This document shows, one piece after another, positions 8,506-18,187 of a stretch of DNA of 64,000 bases. The notes under the pieces were generated by a model. That model worked only from the letters and a program-made list of their open reading frames with translations. It ran no database searches and had not been told where the DNA came from. This DNA is from Streptantibioticus rubrisoli. Its GTDB lineage: Bacteria; Actinomycetota; Actinomycetes; Streptomycetales; Streptomycetaceae. The stretch is from positions 1 through 64,000 of the forward strand of contig NZ_JANFNH010000002.1 of the NCBI RefSeq assembly GCF_024436055.1. The letters are read 5' to 3'. Within the stretch, counting starts at the first letter, position 1. Every line of letters starts with the position of its first letter. Position numbers and translations under genes: made by a program.

Positions 8506-10392
8506 CTATTCCAGTGGGGATTGGCCGGGGCCACGCCCCGAGAGGACTTCGCCGTAGGCCTGCATCAGGTCCGGAAGCCGAAGCGTGGACAGGTCCACGC
8601 GGGTGGGCGTGCCCCCGTACGTCGAGAGCCGCAGGTCGCGGTACGCGCAGCTCTTCTCGTACAACGTGCGCAGAAAGCGCCCGTTGCCCAGCTCGTCGAT
8701 CCAGCCCTGAGCCACCACATGGCCCGCGATGCTGCGCAGCTCGTCCAGGGCCTCCTCGTCCCAGCGGTCCCCGCCATCGGCGGCCAGTACCTCGCCGATC
8801 TTCGTCAGTTCCAGGGGCCGGTAACTGGGGAAGTCCACCCGGGTGGTGAACCGTGAGCTGAGACCGGGATTGGCGGCGAGCAGTCGGTCCATCCCCTCGG
8901 GGTATCCGGCGAGGATCACCACCAGCCGGTCCCGGTTGTCCTCGGCCCGCTTCAGCAGCACCTGCAACGCCTCTTCGCCATACGCGTCGCCCTTGCTGTA
9001 ACCGGAGTTGGACAGGCTGTACGCCTCGTCCACGAACAGTACGCCGCCCAGCGCGGAGTCGATGAGTTCATTGGCCTTGACCGCCGTCTGTCCCAGGAAC
9101 TCGCCGACCAGATCGGCCCGTTGGGCCTCCACCAGATGGTCGCCGCCGAGCAGCCCGAGCGCGAAGAAGACCCGGCCGAGGATCCGCGCCACCGTGGTCT
9201 TGCCGGTGCCCGACGGGCCGGAGAAGACGAAGTGCCGCTTCGGCGGCTGCACCGGCAGCCCCTGACCAGCCCGTAGCCGGGCCATCCGCAACTGCGCGGA
9301 GAGCGCCTTGACCTGCCGTTTGACCGGTTCCAGACCGACCATCCGCTCCAACTCGGCCAGCGCGTTGGCCAGTAGTACCGGATCCGGCGTGCCCAGGGGT
9401 ATCTCCGGTGGTATCGGGGCCACCGGCAGTACCGCCTTCTCCCGTACCGCGTCGTCGTCCACCGGTGCGGAGGCGGGGGAGGACCCCGCCGCCGCGGGGC
9501 TGTCGGACGTGCGGCCGGGGTCGGTGTCGGGGAGCGGGGCCTGGTCGCCGTCCGGTACGCCGTCGGGGCCGGACTGGCCGACTCCGGCGAGCGTCACGGT
9601 CGCCAGGTCCTGCGCCTCGTCCAGGCCGTCCTCCGCCTCGTTGATCGCCGCCAGCCGGGCGGCGGTGTCCATGAAGGTGGGATCCACCCGGTGCACCGCC
9701 CGGTACAGCGGCAGCGCGGCGGCGGAGCGGCCGGTGCCCTCGTAGGCGCGCCCCAGCCAGTAGCGCAGCTCCTTGCGCTGCGGCAGTTCGCTGCGGCAAC
9801 GCATCAGCGCGGCGGCCAGCAGTGGCTCGGCCTGCCCGCACATCTCCAGCCGTACCCGGGCCATGCCGCCGAACAGGCCCGCTTCTATGCCCAGCACGGG
9901 ATCGTCCAGCAGCGGCTCGGTGTGCCGCACCAGCTGCTCCCAGTCCTTTACCAGGTACGCCCGGCAGGCGTGCAGGAAGCGGACCTGAGGATCGGTGTCC
10001 ACCGGCGGGCACTCGGCCAACGCCCGGTCCAGATCGGCCACATGGCGGCCGTCCAGCCAGTGCGAGGCATGGGCCAGTAACAGGTCGCGCGGTGACTCCA
10101 GCACCGGCTGCACCCACCAGCCCAGCCAGTACCAGGAGTTGAGCGAGCGGTTGTGACGTTTGCGCTGCTCGCCGAACCGCTCCCGGTGCCGGTACATCCG
10201 CAGCAGGGCGGTGGAGGTGTCGGTGCGCAGGGCGTGCAGTCCCAGCCAGGCGTCGGCCATCCCGGGATCCTGCCGCACCGCCGCCCGGAACTCCTCCTCG
10301 GCGTGCGCGTACGCTCCCACCGTGCAGGCGTCGACGGCGCGCAGCCACGCCAGATCGGCGGGGCCGCCGGAGCGCTCAGTACCGAAGTTCAT
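8506..10392 (-). CDS. EccA-like AAA+ ATPase with N-terminal TPR region
   Basis: A 628-residue protein. The N-terminal half is helical and TPR-like (HAEEEFRAAVRQDPGMADAW), followed by a Pro/Ala/Asp-rich linker. The C-terminal half is a CbxX/CfxQ-class AAA+ domain with Walker A GPSGTGKTT, Walker B GGVLFVDEAYSL and a sensor region RLVVILAGYPEGMDRLL. This matches EccA of type VII secretion systems, but no other T7SS gene is visible nearby. I start at ATG 10392 because GGGGGA precedes it; longer in-frame starts lack a ribosome site. Confidence 0.85.
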   Translation of the reverse strand: MNFGTERSGGPADLAWLRAVDACTVGAYAHAEEEFRAAVRQDPGMADAWLGLHALRTDTSTALLRMYRHRERFGEQRKRHNRSLNSWYWLGWWVQPVLESPRDLLLAHASHWLDGRHVADLDRALAECPPVDTDPQVRFLHACRAYLVKDWEQLVRHTEPLLDDPVLGIEAGLFGGMARVRLEMCGQAEPLLAAALMRCRSELPQRKELRYWLGRAYEGTGRSAAALPLYRAVHRVDPTFMDTAARLAAINEAEDGLDEAQDLATVTLAGVGQSGPDGVPDGDQAPLPDTDPGRTSDSPAAAGSSPASAPVDDDAVREKAVLPVAPIPPEIPLGTPDPVLLANALAELERMVGLEPVKRQVKALSAQLRMARLRAGQGLPVQPPKRHFVFSGPSGTGKTTVARILGRVFFALGLLGGDHLVEAQRADLVGEFLGQTAVKANELIDSALGGVLFVDEAYSLSNSGYSKGDAYGEEALQVLLKRAEDNRDRLVVILAGYPEGMDRLLAANPGLSSRFTTRVDFPSYRPLELTKIGEVLAADGGDRWDEEALDELRSIAGHVVAQGWIDELGNGRFLRTLYEKSCAYRDLRLSTYGGTPTRVDLSTLRLPDLMQAYGEVLSGRGPGQSPLE

Positions 10393-10686
10393 CAGGTCCC
10401 CCACAACCGTGCCCCCGTGGCCTGTCAACGCCACCCCTGCGAACGGTCCTGTCGAACTGTGCTGATGTCGAACGGGCCTAGCCGCCAAGGAAGTTGGCGC
10501 GGGAGCGGACCGCGAAGCCGCCCCCTTCGGCATCGTACCTGCGGTGTTGCGCGGGGCAGAGAGCGGCGCACCGCTCTCTCAGGTTACGGATGGCGAACCG
10601 GCCGCCGCGGAAAGGCACTGGGCGGACCGTGACGCAGTGTGAGAACGAATCCGACTAAAGGGACATCCCATGGAGCCGGAACAGGA

Positions 10687-10773
10687 CGAAGCCCCCGGTC
10701 ACGGGGGAACAACCGGGGGCTTCGTGTCATCGGGCGGTCGGCTGCCGACCGCGCATTCAGAACGTAAGTCCTG
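10687..10773 (-). terminator. Cluster of three hairpins downstream of the uridine-kinase-like gene
   Basis: A 14-bp perfect stem (10686-10699 with 10712-10725), an 8-bp stem with a 3-base loop (10734-10741 with 10745-10752), and a 6-bp stem (10758-10763 with 10768-10773). The longest probably terminates the minus-strand gene upstream. The whole 484-base gap (10393-10876) otherwise holds no convincing gene. Confidence 0.6.
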
Positions 10774-10876
10774 TACGCCCCCCAGGTCAAGCCGCCACCG
10801 GACACTTGGTGCCAGACGTTCCGCCTTCGCAGCTCACCGGCCGCGTATTGTCACCGTGCGTAAGGAGCAAGGGCGT

Positions 10877-11479
10877 TCAGGATCGACACATCGGCCCCGG
10901 GAGTACCTCATATCCATCCGACCTCTGCAGTACCAGCAGATCGGCGAAAGGACGAGACGGATCGGCCGCGAAGTGATCGGCCTCGGCCCGCGCCCAGCCG
11001 TGCCAGAAGTCACGCAGGTCCGGGCCGTCGCGGTGCCGCCCCCGCTCCCAGGCGCGCTCCCGGGGAAACTCCATCCACACCAGTCCCGCCAGTAACGGCC
11101 GCACCTCCTGTCGCCCGGCCCCGACGCCCTCGATCAGCACCACCGGCGCGCACGGCACCGAAGCGAACGAGGCGAACCGGGCCGCGGTCCAGTCGTAGAC
11201 CGCGTACCGCGCCGCGGCCCCCCGGGCCAGCGGCTCCAGCACCTGCTCACGCAGCCGCCCGGTCCACCCGAAGAGCTCCTCATGGGTGGCGAGGTCGTCC
11301 AGACGCACCACGGGCGCCCCGTCGAGCGCGGCGGCCAGCCGGGCGGCGAAGGTGCTCTTGCCGGAACCGGCGTGCCCGTCCACCGCGACCAGCCGCACCG
11401 GGCCGCAGGACGGCGGCAGCGCGCGCAGCTGGGTGGCGAGCCGGGACAGGGTGGGGGAGGGGGCATCGGGTTGGTCCAT
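10877..11479 (-). CDS. Uridine kinase-like P-loop protein
   Basis: A 200-residue P-loop NTPase with Walker A GHAGSGKSTFAARLAAAL close to the N-terminus and the kinase-like VVLIEGVGAGRQE segment, as in uridine/pantothenate kinase-type proteins. The substrate cannot be told from sequence. Monocistronic, divergent from the Xaa-Pro peptidase gene. Confidence 0.8.
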   Translation of the reverse strand: MDQPDAPSPTLSRLATQLRALPPSCGPVRLVAVDGHAGSGKSTFAARLAAALDGAPVVRLDDLATHEELFGWTGRLREQVLEPLARGAAARYAVYDWTAARFASFASVPCAPVVLIEGVGAGRQEVRPLLAGLVWMEFPRERAWERGRHRDGPDLRDFWHGWARAEADHFAADPSRPFADLLVLQRSDGYEVLPGPMCRS

Positions 11480-11544
11480 CGCGATCAGCCTACGGCGCGT
11501 CCCGGGACGGCCCCGATGCGCCCTGGACGGGCGGCGATTACGGT

Positions 11545-12675
<1,131 letters not shown>

Positions 12676-12764
12676 GCCCAGGGGATGGCCCAACCGCCCT
12701 ACCCGGTACGACAGTTGTCCGACAGAACCGACCCGACGCGTCACCGACAAGGGGGTTCCGCCAT

Positions 12765-14135
12765 ATGACAAGACCCACGACCCGCCGCACCGTCCTGGTC
12801 ACCGCGCTCGCCGCCGCCACCACCGCCGCGACGCGCGCTTCCGCCGAGCCACGCGGCACCAAGGGGCTGGCGGCCACCCCCGCACCCGGCTCGGAGGCGG
12901 CCTCCGTGGACTACCACGCCTGGACCTCGTACACCGACTGGCGCTGCGGAGCCGGGCGGGGCACCAGGGCGGTACCCGGGCGCCGCCCCGGCATCGTGCT
13001 GGACCGTCCGCTCGGCACCGTCGAGTACACCGACCCGCACACCAAGACCACCAGCACCTGGGAGTACGCCACCTGGACCTCCCCGGTGCGCACCCTGCCG
13101 TTCGGCGCCACCGAACTGGTCGCCTCCTGGAACGCCCGCACCCCCCAAGGCACCTGGCTGCAGGCCGAGTTGAACGGAACCTACAGCGATGGCGGCTCCA
13201 CACCGTGGTACGTGATGGGCCGTTGGGCGTCCGGCGACGGCGACATCAAGCGCACCTCGGTGGACGGCCAGGACGACGGCAAGAGCGGCATCTCCACCGA
13301 CACCTTCGCCATCGACACCCCGGCGGGCGGGCTGCGGCTGGTCTCCTACCGGCTGCGGCTGACCCTCTACCGCCGCCCGCGCACCCACCTCACCCCGACC
13401 GTCTGGCGGATCGGCGCCATGGCCTCCGCCGTCCCCGACCGGTTCACGGTGCCCGCGTCCAAGCCCGGCGAGGGCGCCGGACACGAACTGCGGGTACCGC
13501 GCTACTCGCAGGAGATCCACAAGGGCCAGTACCCCGAGTACAACAACGGTGGCGAGGCCTGGTGCAGCCCGACCTCCTCGCAGATGGTGATCGAGTACTG
13601 GGGACGCCGACCCACCCCCGCCCAACTCGCCTGGGTCAACCCGGCGTTCGCCGACCCGCAGGTCGACCAGGCGGCCCGGTACACCTACGACTGGCAGTAC
13701 CAGGGCTGCGGCAACTGGCCGTTCAACGCCGCGTACGCGGCGAGCTACCCCGGGATGCAAGCGGTGATCACCCGACTGCGCTCGCTGAACGACGTGGAAC
13801 GGCTGATCCGGCACGGCATCCCGGTGATAACGTCCCAGTCCTTCCTCGCCTCGGAACTCGACGGCGCGGGCTACGGCACCGCGGGCCATCTGATGTGCGT
13901 GGTCGGCTTCACACCAACCGGCGACGTGATCGCCAACGACCCGTTCAGCCCCGACGACGCGGCGGTCCGACACGTCTACAAACGCCGCCAGTTCGAGAAC
14001 ATCTGGCTACGGACGAAGCGCTACAACGCGAAGGGCCAGGTGGTGGGCGGTACGGGCGGTGTTTGCTACCTCTACTGGCCCACCGAGATCACACCTGGTC
14101 AGAGGGCTGCACTGGCTCACGTCGGCGTCCGCTGA
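12765..14135 (+). CDS. Secreted C39-type peptidase family protein
   Basis: A 456-residue protein with an N-terminal export signal of Tat type (TRRTVLVTALAAATTAATRA, cleavage likely after ASA). The C-terminal half carries a papain-fold/C39-like domain with the candidate nucleophile in GEAWCSPTSSQMVIEYWG and a histidine in GTAGHLMCVVGF. The N-terminal half is a beta-rich region of unknown role. Cell-wall or protein substrates are possible; none can be assigned. Confidence 0.8.
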   Translation: MTRPTTRRTVLVTALAAATTAATRASAEPRGTKGLAATPAPGSEAASVDYHAWTSYTDWRCGAGRGTRAVPGRRPGIVLDRPLGTVEYTDPHTKTTSTWEYATWTSPVRTLPFGATELVASWNARTPQGTWLQAELNGTYSDGGSTPWYVMGRWASGDGDIKRTSVDGQDDGKSGISTDTFAIDTPAGGLRLVSYRLRLTLYRRPRTHLTPTVWRIGAMASAVPDRFTVPASKPGEGAGHELRVPRYSQEIHKGQYPEYNNGGEAWCSPTSSQMVIEYWGRRPTPAQLAWVNPAFADPQVDQAARYTYDWQYQGCGNWPFNAAYAASYPGMQAVITRLRSLNDVERLIRHGIPVITSQSFLASELDGAGYGTAGHLMCVVGFTPTGDVIANDPFSPDDAAVRHVYKRRQFENIWLRTKRYNAKGQVVGGTGGVCYLYWPTEITPGQRAALAHVGVR

Positions 14136-14145
14136 CCCAAACGTA

Positions 14146-14178
14146 GGGCCCCTCTCCAGCGCATCGGAGAGGGGCTAC
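14146..14178 (+). terminator. Intrinsic terminator after the C39-type gene
   Basis: GCCCCTCTCC (14148-14157) pairs perfectly with GGAGAGGGGC (14166-14175) around an 8-base loop, shortly followed by TTTT. It lies 12 bases after the stop codon. Confidence 0.85.
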
Positions 14179-14255
14179 GATTTTCGCCTCAGCGACGCCA
14201 GGGAGCGTCCAGGGATCCGTCTGCGTCGGCTGTGCCAACCCCGCCGCGCCACACC

Positions 14256-14425
14256 TCAGTCCACACAATCCGCACCTACCGCCCGGCATCCGGTGGGAAC
14301 GATCACGTCGCGGCCGTGGTACCGAAGCGGGCGATGGGCTTGAAGTACGGCCGGTACATCATCCGCGAGCGCCTCAGCCATGTCGGCATCGGCTTCAAGT
14401 CCGCGCAGTTGCTCTGGCCTGTCAC
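14256..14425 (+). pseudogene. GH16 glycosidase fragment
   Basis: About 56 codons in one frame that match the middle of the complete GH16 gene at 16617-17438. Compare KYGRYIIRERLSHVGIGF here with KYGRYEIRERVSHVGVGF there; both continue GFKSAQLLWPV. There is no start, signal peptide or catalytic motif. The match ends where the left inverted-repeat arm begins, so this is a remnant of a duplicated copy. Confidence 0.75.
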
Positions 14426-14670
14426 CCTTAGGCGCTGGTGAGGTGGACCTTAAGCCGACCATAAGGAACGCTCAGAGGGTGCTTGGCCTGGTGATTCGCC
14501 GGGCGGTCCCGGCTAACGTGGCGGTCGCCGCGATACGAAAGCCAAGTGCCTCCCTGTTGGCTTCCCCCCACTTGTTTCGCGGCCTTGCTTGGTCTCGCGG
14601 GCCCGGTGCTGGACGGGGGCATCGGGCCCGCGAGAGCGCGCGATCCTCGGCGCGGGCAAGTGCTCGATGC
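14424..14670 (-). repeat. Left arm of a roughly 240-bp inverted repeat
   Basis: Read on the minus strand this matches 17488-17728 on the plus strand at about four bases in five by eye, with small indels. The best-conserved blocks are GGCCGCGAAACAA, ACCGCCCGGCGAATCA and TTATGGTCGGCTTAAGGT. The arm contains its own 12-bp palindrome (CTCGCGGGCCCG and its complement). The two arms enclose the dehydratase and GH16 genes. Confidence 0.8.
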
Positions 14671-14929
14671 CCGGCATTGGCGAATGCGCAGGGCCGACGA
14701 TGCAGTCCAACGCCCTGCTTCGCGGAGCGATGCCGACAACTACGGTATGTGGCAGGGTCGTTGTGATCACACGCGGCTTTGATGAGGCGCTTCCGGCGCT
14801 GCCCAACGACGGGGGGAAGCATGCGCCCTCCACAGTTCCCGGGCAGGGCCCCCAGGATTTGTCCGCGGTCGGGCCGGGAGTTGGCCGGACGGCGCCACAC
14901 CGTCCTGCCGTGCTGCTTGCCTCGCCCGA
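14671..14929. other. Gap of 259 bases without a recognisable gene
   Basis: Several short frames cross this stretch on both strands but none has a ribosome site, motif or codon pattern that convinces me. It separates the left repeat arm from the dehydratase stop. Confidence 0.5.
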
Positions 14930-15871
14930 CTACAGGTCCGAGGGGTTGGTGTTCGCCCCGCACAGGACGATGGCGACCTGCTCGCCGTCGTCCGGTGTGT
15001 AGGCGCCACTCATCAGCCCGGCCAGAGCCGTGGCCGTGCCGTGCTCAACCGCCAAACGTCGGTGGTCCCACAACGCTTGGCGAGCCCGCACGATCTCCGC
15101 GTCGGGTACGAGGACTGATTCGACGTGACCATGCTGCGCCGCGTGCAGGGCCATCTTCGAGGCGCGTCGGGCGCCAAGGGAATCAGCGGCAATTGAGTCG
15201 ACCGGCACATCAACTACCCGCCCTGCCCGCAAGGCGGCGTTCAGCGCACGGCAGTTCTCCGGCTCGACCGCCACCGTCCGCACCCCATGCTCGGCTGCTG
15301 CCGTGGCGACACCAGCGAACAGGCCACCACCGCCGACCGCGACAACCACCGTGTCCAGGCCCGGGATCTGCTGCCGGATCTCCTCCAGCACCGTCCCGGC
15401 CCCGGCGGCGATCAGCGGATGATCGTAGGCGTGCGACGCCAAAGCCCCTGAGTTCTCAGCAAACTCGGCACAAGCCGCCGCAGCCTCGGCGTACTCCGCT
15501 CCTACCAGCCGCACCTCCGCCCCGTAGGAGCGGAGCCGCTCGACCTTCACCGCGGGGGCGGTCTCCGGCAGAAACACCGTCGCCCGCACCCCGTGCTGCC
15601 GGGCCGCCCATGCACAGGCCAGCCCGGCGTTCCCGCCCGAAGCGATCGTGACCCCTGCCTCTGGCAGCGCCCCCGCCTCCCGACGCGCCAGGAGGAAGTT
15701 CACCGCACCGCGTGCCTTGAAACTGCCCGTGTGTTGCATGAACTCCAACGCCAGCCATACGCGGGCCCCCGCAAAGGTGCCCGGGTCGACCGCTGCGACC
15801 GCCACAGGACGAACCTGCCCAGCGATCCGGTCGGCGGCCTGCTTGACGTCGCCGTAGGCAAGAGGGATCAC
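14930..15871 (-). CDS. Threonine/serine dehydratase (PLP, fold type II)
   Basis: Converts threonine or serine to the 2-oxo acid and ammonia. The PLP lysine lies in TGSFKARGAVNFLL (about residue 50), the asparagine loop in SGGNAGLACAWAA, and the glycine-rich phosphate cradle in VVVAVGGGGLFAGVA. At 313 residues it lacks an ACT regulatory domain, so it resembles catabolic or stand-alone enzymes. GTG start with AAGGAGCGATC before it. It lies inside the inverted-repeat segment. Confidence 0.9.
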   Translation of the reverse strand: MIPLAYGDVKQAADRIAGQVRPVAVAAVDPGTFAGARVWLALEFMQHTGSFKARGAVNFLLARREAGALPEAGVTIASGGNAGLACAWAARQHGVRATVFLPETAPAVKVERLRSYGAEVRLVGAEYAEAAAACAEFAENSGALASHAYDHPLIAAGAGTVLEEIRQQIPGLDTVVVAVGGGGLFAGVATAAAEHGVRTVAVEPENCRALNAALRAGRVVDVPVDSIAADSLGARRASKMALHAAQHGHVESVLVPDAEIVRARQALWDHRRLAVEHGTATALAGLMSGAYTPDDGEQVAIVLCGANTNPSDL

Positions 15872-16616
15872 GATCGCTCCTTACGTCAGGACCAGGCGAT
15901 GAGCTGGCCCGTCGTGGTGTCAGGCCCAGGAAGAGCGCAAACGCGATCCTTCGCTGGCCCGGCGGTCGACGCCTCCTACGCTGCTGACGAAGACCGTGGG
16001 CGAGCTTGGTCGACGGGGCCCTCGGCAACTACCGCCCGGAGCACGGGACTCGGCTTGCGGTCGAGTTCCGGCTGCCGGGCCGCCTGTCAGCGGCTCTGTC
16101 GGAGTGGCTGCCGCGCCGGTACGCCCGGAGCCTCGATCACCCGCCGTCCACGCAACTCCATGTCGCCGAGGTTATCTTGCGGGAACGGGGTTGCCAGCAG
16201 CAGCCCCACCACCTCCGCAATCGACGCGGCGCCCGCTACGTATGCGGGGCCATCTGCACTGCCGTGGCCTTGGGCGTCGGCTCCCACCATGCAGCGCACC
16301 GGGCTGCGTACACGGATGGCACCGCACCGCCCGGCGGTTCACTGCCCGGGACACGAGGCTGGAGCAGCATCGAGTGCCGCGCCCGCGCTGCGAGCTGCTG
16401 ACGCTGTTCCGTGCGCACGCTCACGACGACATCGAGTGCCGGAACGCCGCGTGCGGCACCCTGTTGAGCCCGGCGAAGCTGTTTCCAGCACACCAAGGCG
16501 GTGGCCGCCGCGAACGCGAAACCCGCGACCGCGACCGCCGTACCTGCTACCCCGCCGCCTGATCGGCCGATCTACCTGCGCCGTCTACCAGCCGATACCA
16601 GCGGCAGGAGGTGCTG
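15872..16616. other. Degenerate 745-base region between dehydratase and GH16
   Basis: No complete gene. On the minus strand a frame near 16570-16440 reads like a hydrophobic anchor followed by CWKQLRRAQQGAARG, but a stop cuts it off upstream and no start remains. Another minus frame near 16290-16090 reads DNLGDMELRGRRVIEAP. Both look like decayed coding sequence. Confidence 0.45.
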
Positions 16617-17438
16617 GTGCGTCGTTTTGCTGTTGTGTCGCTGGCTGTCCTCGGGCTGCTGGGCATCTTCGCGCCGCCCGCCCAGGCGCGCACACCCGGC
16701 TTCCGCCTGATTTTCAGCGACGCCTTCAACATCCCCACGAAGCTCGGCTCCTTCCGGGACTGCGACCACAACACCGACACCCCGCAGGCGTACTGTGGCG
16801 GCCTCGACGGGAGCGTCAGCGCGAACTGGTGGGCGTACCCAGCAGGTTGGCCGGACACCGCCACTGAGTGGGGCTACCGGGTCGGCGGCTACTACCACCC
16901 CGAGGACACCGTGTGGATCGCGCCCAGCGCGTGGGGCGACGGCCAGATGCACATCCGCATGTACCGGCCAGCGGATGGTGGCCCGGTACACTCCGCGACG
17001 GTGGTGCCGAAGAAGGCCATGCGGCTGAAGTACGGCCGGTACGAGATCCGGGAGCGTGTCTCCCATGTCGGGGTCGGGTTCAAGTCCGCGCAGTTGCTCT
17101 GGCCGGTCGGCGGCGGCGGCTGTTCGGAGATCGACTTCCCGGAGAACAGCCACGACGTCGCCCCGTCCGCCTACGACCACCCGGCCGATTGCGGGCCGCA
17201 GGACTGGTTCGACACTCGCGTGGCGTGGACGGCCTGGCACACCTACACGATCACGTGGCTGCCCTCCGGTGTGGCCTTCGGCCTCGACGGTCGGGTCATC
17301 GGCGTCAGCCGCTACTCGCCGAGGACGCCCATGGATTGGGATATCCAAAACGAGTCGTCGCTGGACGGCGAGACCGCCCGGCCTGGCTCGTGGGACCAGA
17401 TCGACATCAGCTACGTGCGCGTCTGGTCCTACTCCTGA
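16617..17438 (+). CDS. Secreted GH16-family glycoside hydrolase
   Basis: A 273-residue exported protein: signal peptide MRRFAVVSLAVLGLLGIFAP with likely cleavage after AQA, then a concanavalin-like beta-sandwich. The GH16 catalytic signature is SEIDFPEN, with both glutamates and the central aspartate present. Substrate (beta-glucan, agar or related) cannot be told. GTG 16617 is chosen over GTG 16611 because GGCAGGAG lies 6 bases upstream of the former and abuts the latter. Confidence 0.82.
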   Translation: MRRFAVVSLAVLGLLGIFAPPAQARTPGFRLIFSDAFNIPTKLGSFRDCDHNTDTPQAYCGGLDGSVSANWWAYPAGWPDTATEWGYRVGGYYHPEDTVWIAPSAWGDGQMHIRMYRPADGGPVHSATVVPKKAMRLKYGRYEIRERVSHVGVGFKSAQLLWPVGGGGCSEIDFPENSHDVAPSAYDHPADCGPQDWFDTRVAWTAWHTYTITWLPSGVAFGLDGRVIGVSRYSPRTPMDWDIQNESSLDGETARPGSWDQIDISYVRVWSYS

Positions 17439-17487
17439 GTTTCCCCGCCCCGATGCCGCCGGTGACGAGGGCCGTGCTCGGTGGGGC

Positions 17488-17728
17488 TTGCCCGTGCCGA
17501 GGGTCGCGGGCCATCGCGCGGGCCCGGCACCGTCGTCCAGCGCACCGGGCCCGCGAGATCAAGCTAAGGCCGCGAAACAAAGTGGGGGGAAGCCTAGGGA
17601 GGCATCGGCTTTCGCGTCGCGGCAACCGTCACGCTAGCCGGTACCGCCCGGCGAATCAGCAGGCCAGACAGCGAACAGGTGATCCTTATGGTCGGCTTAA
17701 GGTTCGGCTCACCAGCGCATAAGGGGGA
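17488..17728 (+). repeat. Right arm of a roughly 240-bp inverted repeat
   Basis: Counterpart of 14424-14670 in opposite orientation. It runs from the GH16 terminator region to the ribosome site of the remnant ORF that follows. In the frame with FRVAATVTLAGTARRISRP, several differences from the left arm are synonymous or conservative, which hints at former coding function. Confidence 0.8.
17517..17555 (+). terminator. Terminator-like hairpin after GH16, inside the right repeat arm
   Basis: CGCGGGCCCGG (17517-17527) pairs with CCGGGCCCGCG (17545-17555) across a 17-base loop. The same palindrome is present in the left repeat arm. Confidence 0.5.
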
Positions 17729-17733
17729 CGACC

Positions 17734-17960
17734 ATGACCGACCGCGCCCCCGAGGACTGGCGCAGCTTTGGCGCAGCTTGGACGCACCGCTCGGGTAGGC
17801 CAGTTGGAGGCCGATCCTGGGCCACTGCTCGGCCACTGCTCCCGCTGCGGACAAGCAGCGTGGCTCGGCGAGGCCAGGTGGCGGCACGACGGCACCGTCT
17901 GTCGACATGACTGGCGTTCCACCGTGTTCGTGCCCGAGGCACCACAGACTCATCACCAAT
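17734..17960 (+). pseudogene. Frame-shifted zinc-ribbon protein remnant
   Basis: ATG 17734 follows a good AAGGGGGACGACC ribosome site and reads MTDRAPEDWRSFGAAW, then loses sense. Another frame of the same stretch reads GHCSRCGQAAWLGEARWRH and continues TVCRHDW, a plausible zinc ribbon. One indel between the two would restore a single protein, so I call it a broken gene. Family unknown. Confidence 0.5.
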
Positions 17961-18119
17961 CCGTCACGCTGGCACCATGGCTTAGCCAAGTCCCAGAGGT
18001 GCAGCCGACGCCTCATCAGAGTCGGTGAGCGAAATCCGAGCACCGAGGGGCCCGATGAGCCGCCGTCTCGCCGCAAGCGCCACGGGGGGACGGCCCCGGC
18101 CGGACAGTGGCAGTCCGAG

Positions 18120-18187
18120 ACTTCGGAGAACGGCGGGATGAATCCCCGTGGTCGGGGTAGCCGCCGTTCGACAGACCCCCGAAGTCC
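18120..18187 (+). other. Nested inverted repeats before the STAS gene
   Basis: Three concentric stems: GACTTCGG (18120-18127) with CCGAAGTC (18180-18187), AACGGCGG (18130-18137) with CCGCCGTT (18162-18169), and CCCCG (18145-18149) with CGGGG (18154-18158). A small competing hairpin, TCCGA-GACT-TCGGA, uses the left outer arm. The structure overlaps the promoter listed next, so it may act as DNA. Confidence 0.6.
18137..18161 (+). promoter_or_regulatory. Sigma-B-type promoter for the STAS gene
   Basis: GGAT-N15-GGGTAG fits the Streptomyces sigma-B-group pattern GNNT-N14-16-GGGTA(C/T) except for the last base. It ends 38 bases before the TTG start and lies inside the nested palindrome. Confidence 0.5.

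Noticed and set aside
10740-10800. Possible tRNA in the hairpin-rich gap upstream of the EccA-like gene
   Set aside because: No T-loop GTTCRA motif, no acceptor-stem pairing and no plausible anticodon arm of the right length.
14424-17728. Complete insertion sequence
   Set aside because: No transposase gene lies between the arms; the contents are a dehydratase and a glycosidase, and no target-site duplication was found.
18080-18106. GGGG-ACGG-CCCC hairpin resembling half of a guanidine-II (mini-ykkC) riboswitch
   Set aside because: Guanidine-II needs two tandem ACGR-loop hairpins; only one is present and the downstream gene is a STAS protein, not a guanidine-related gene.
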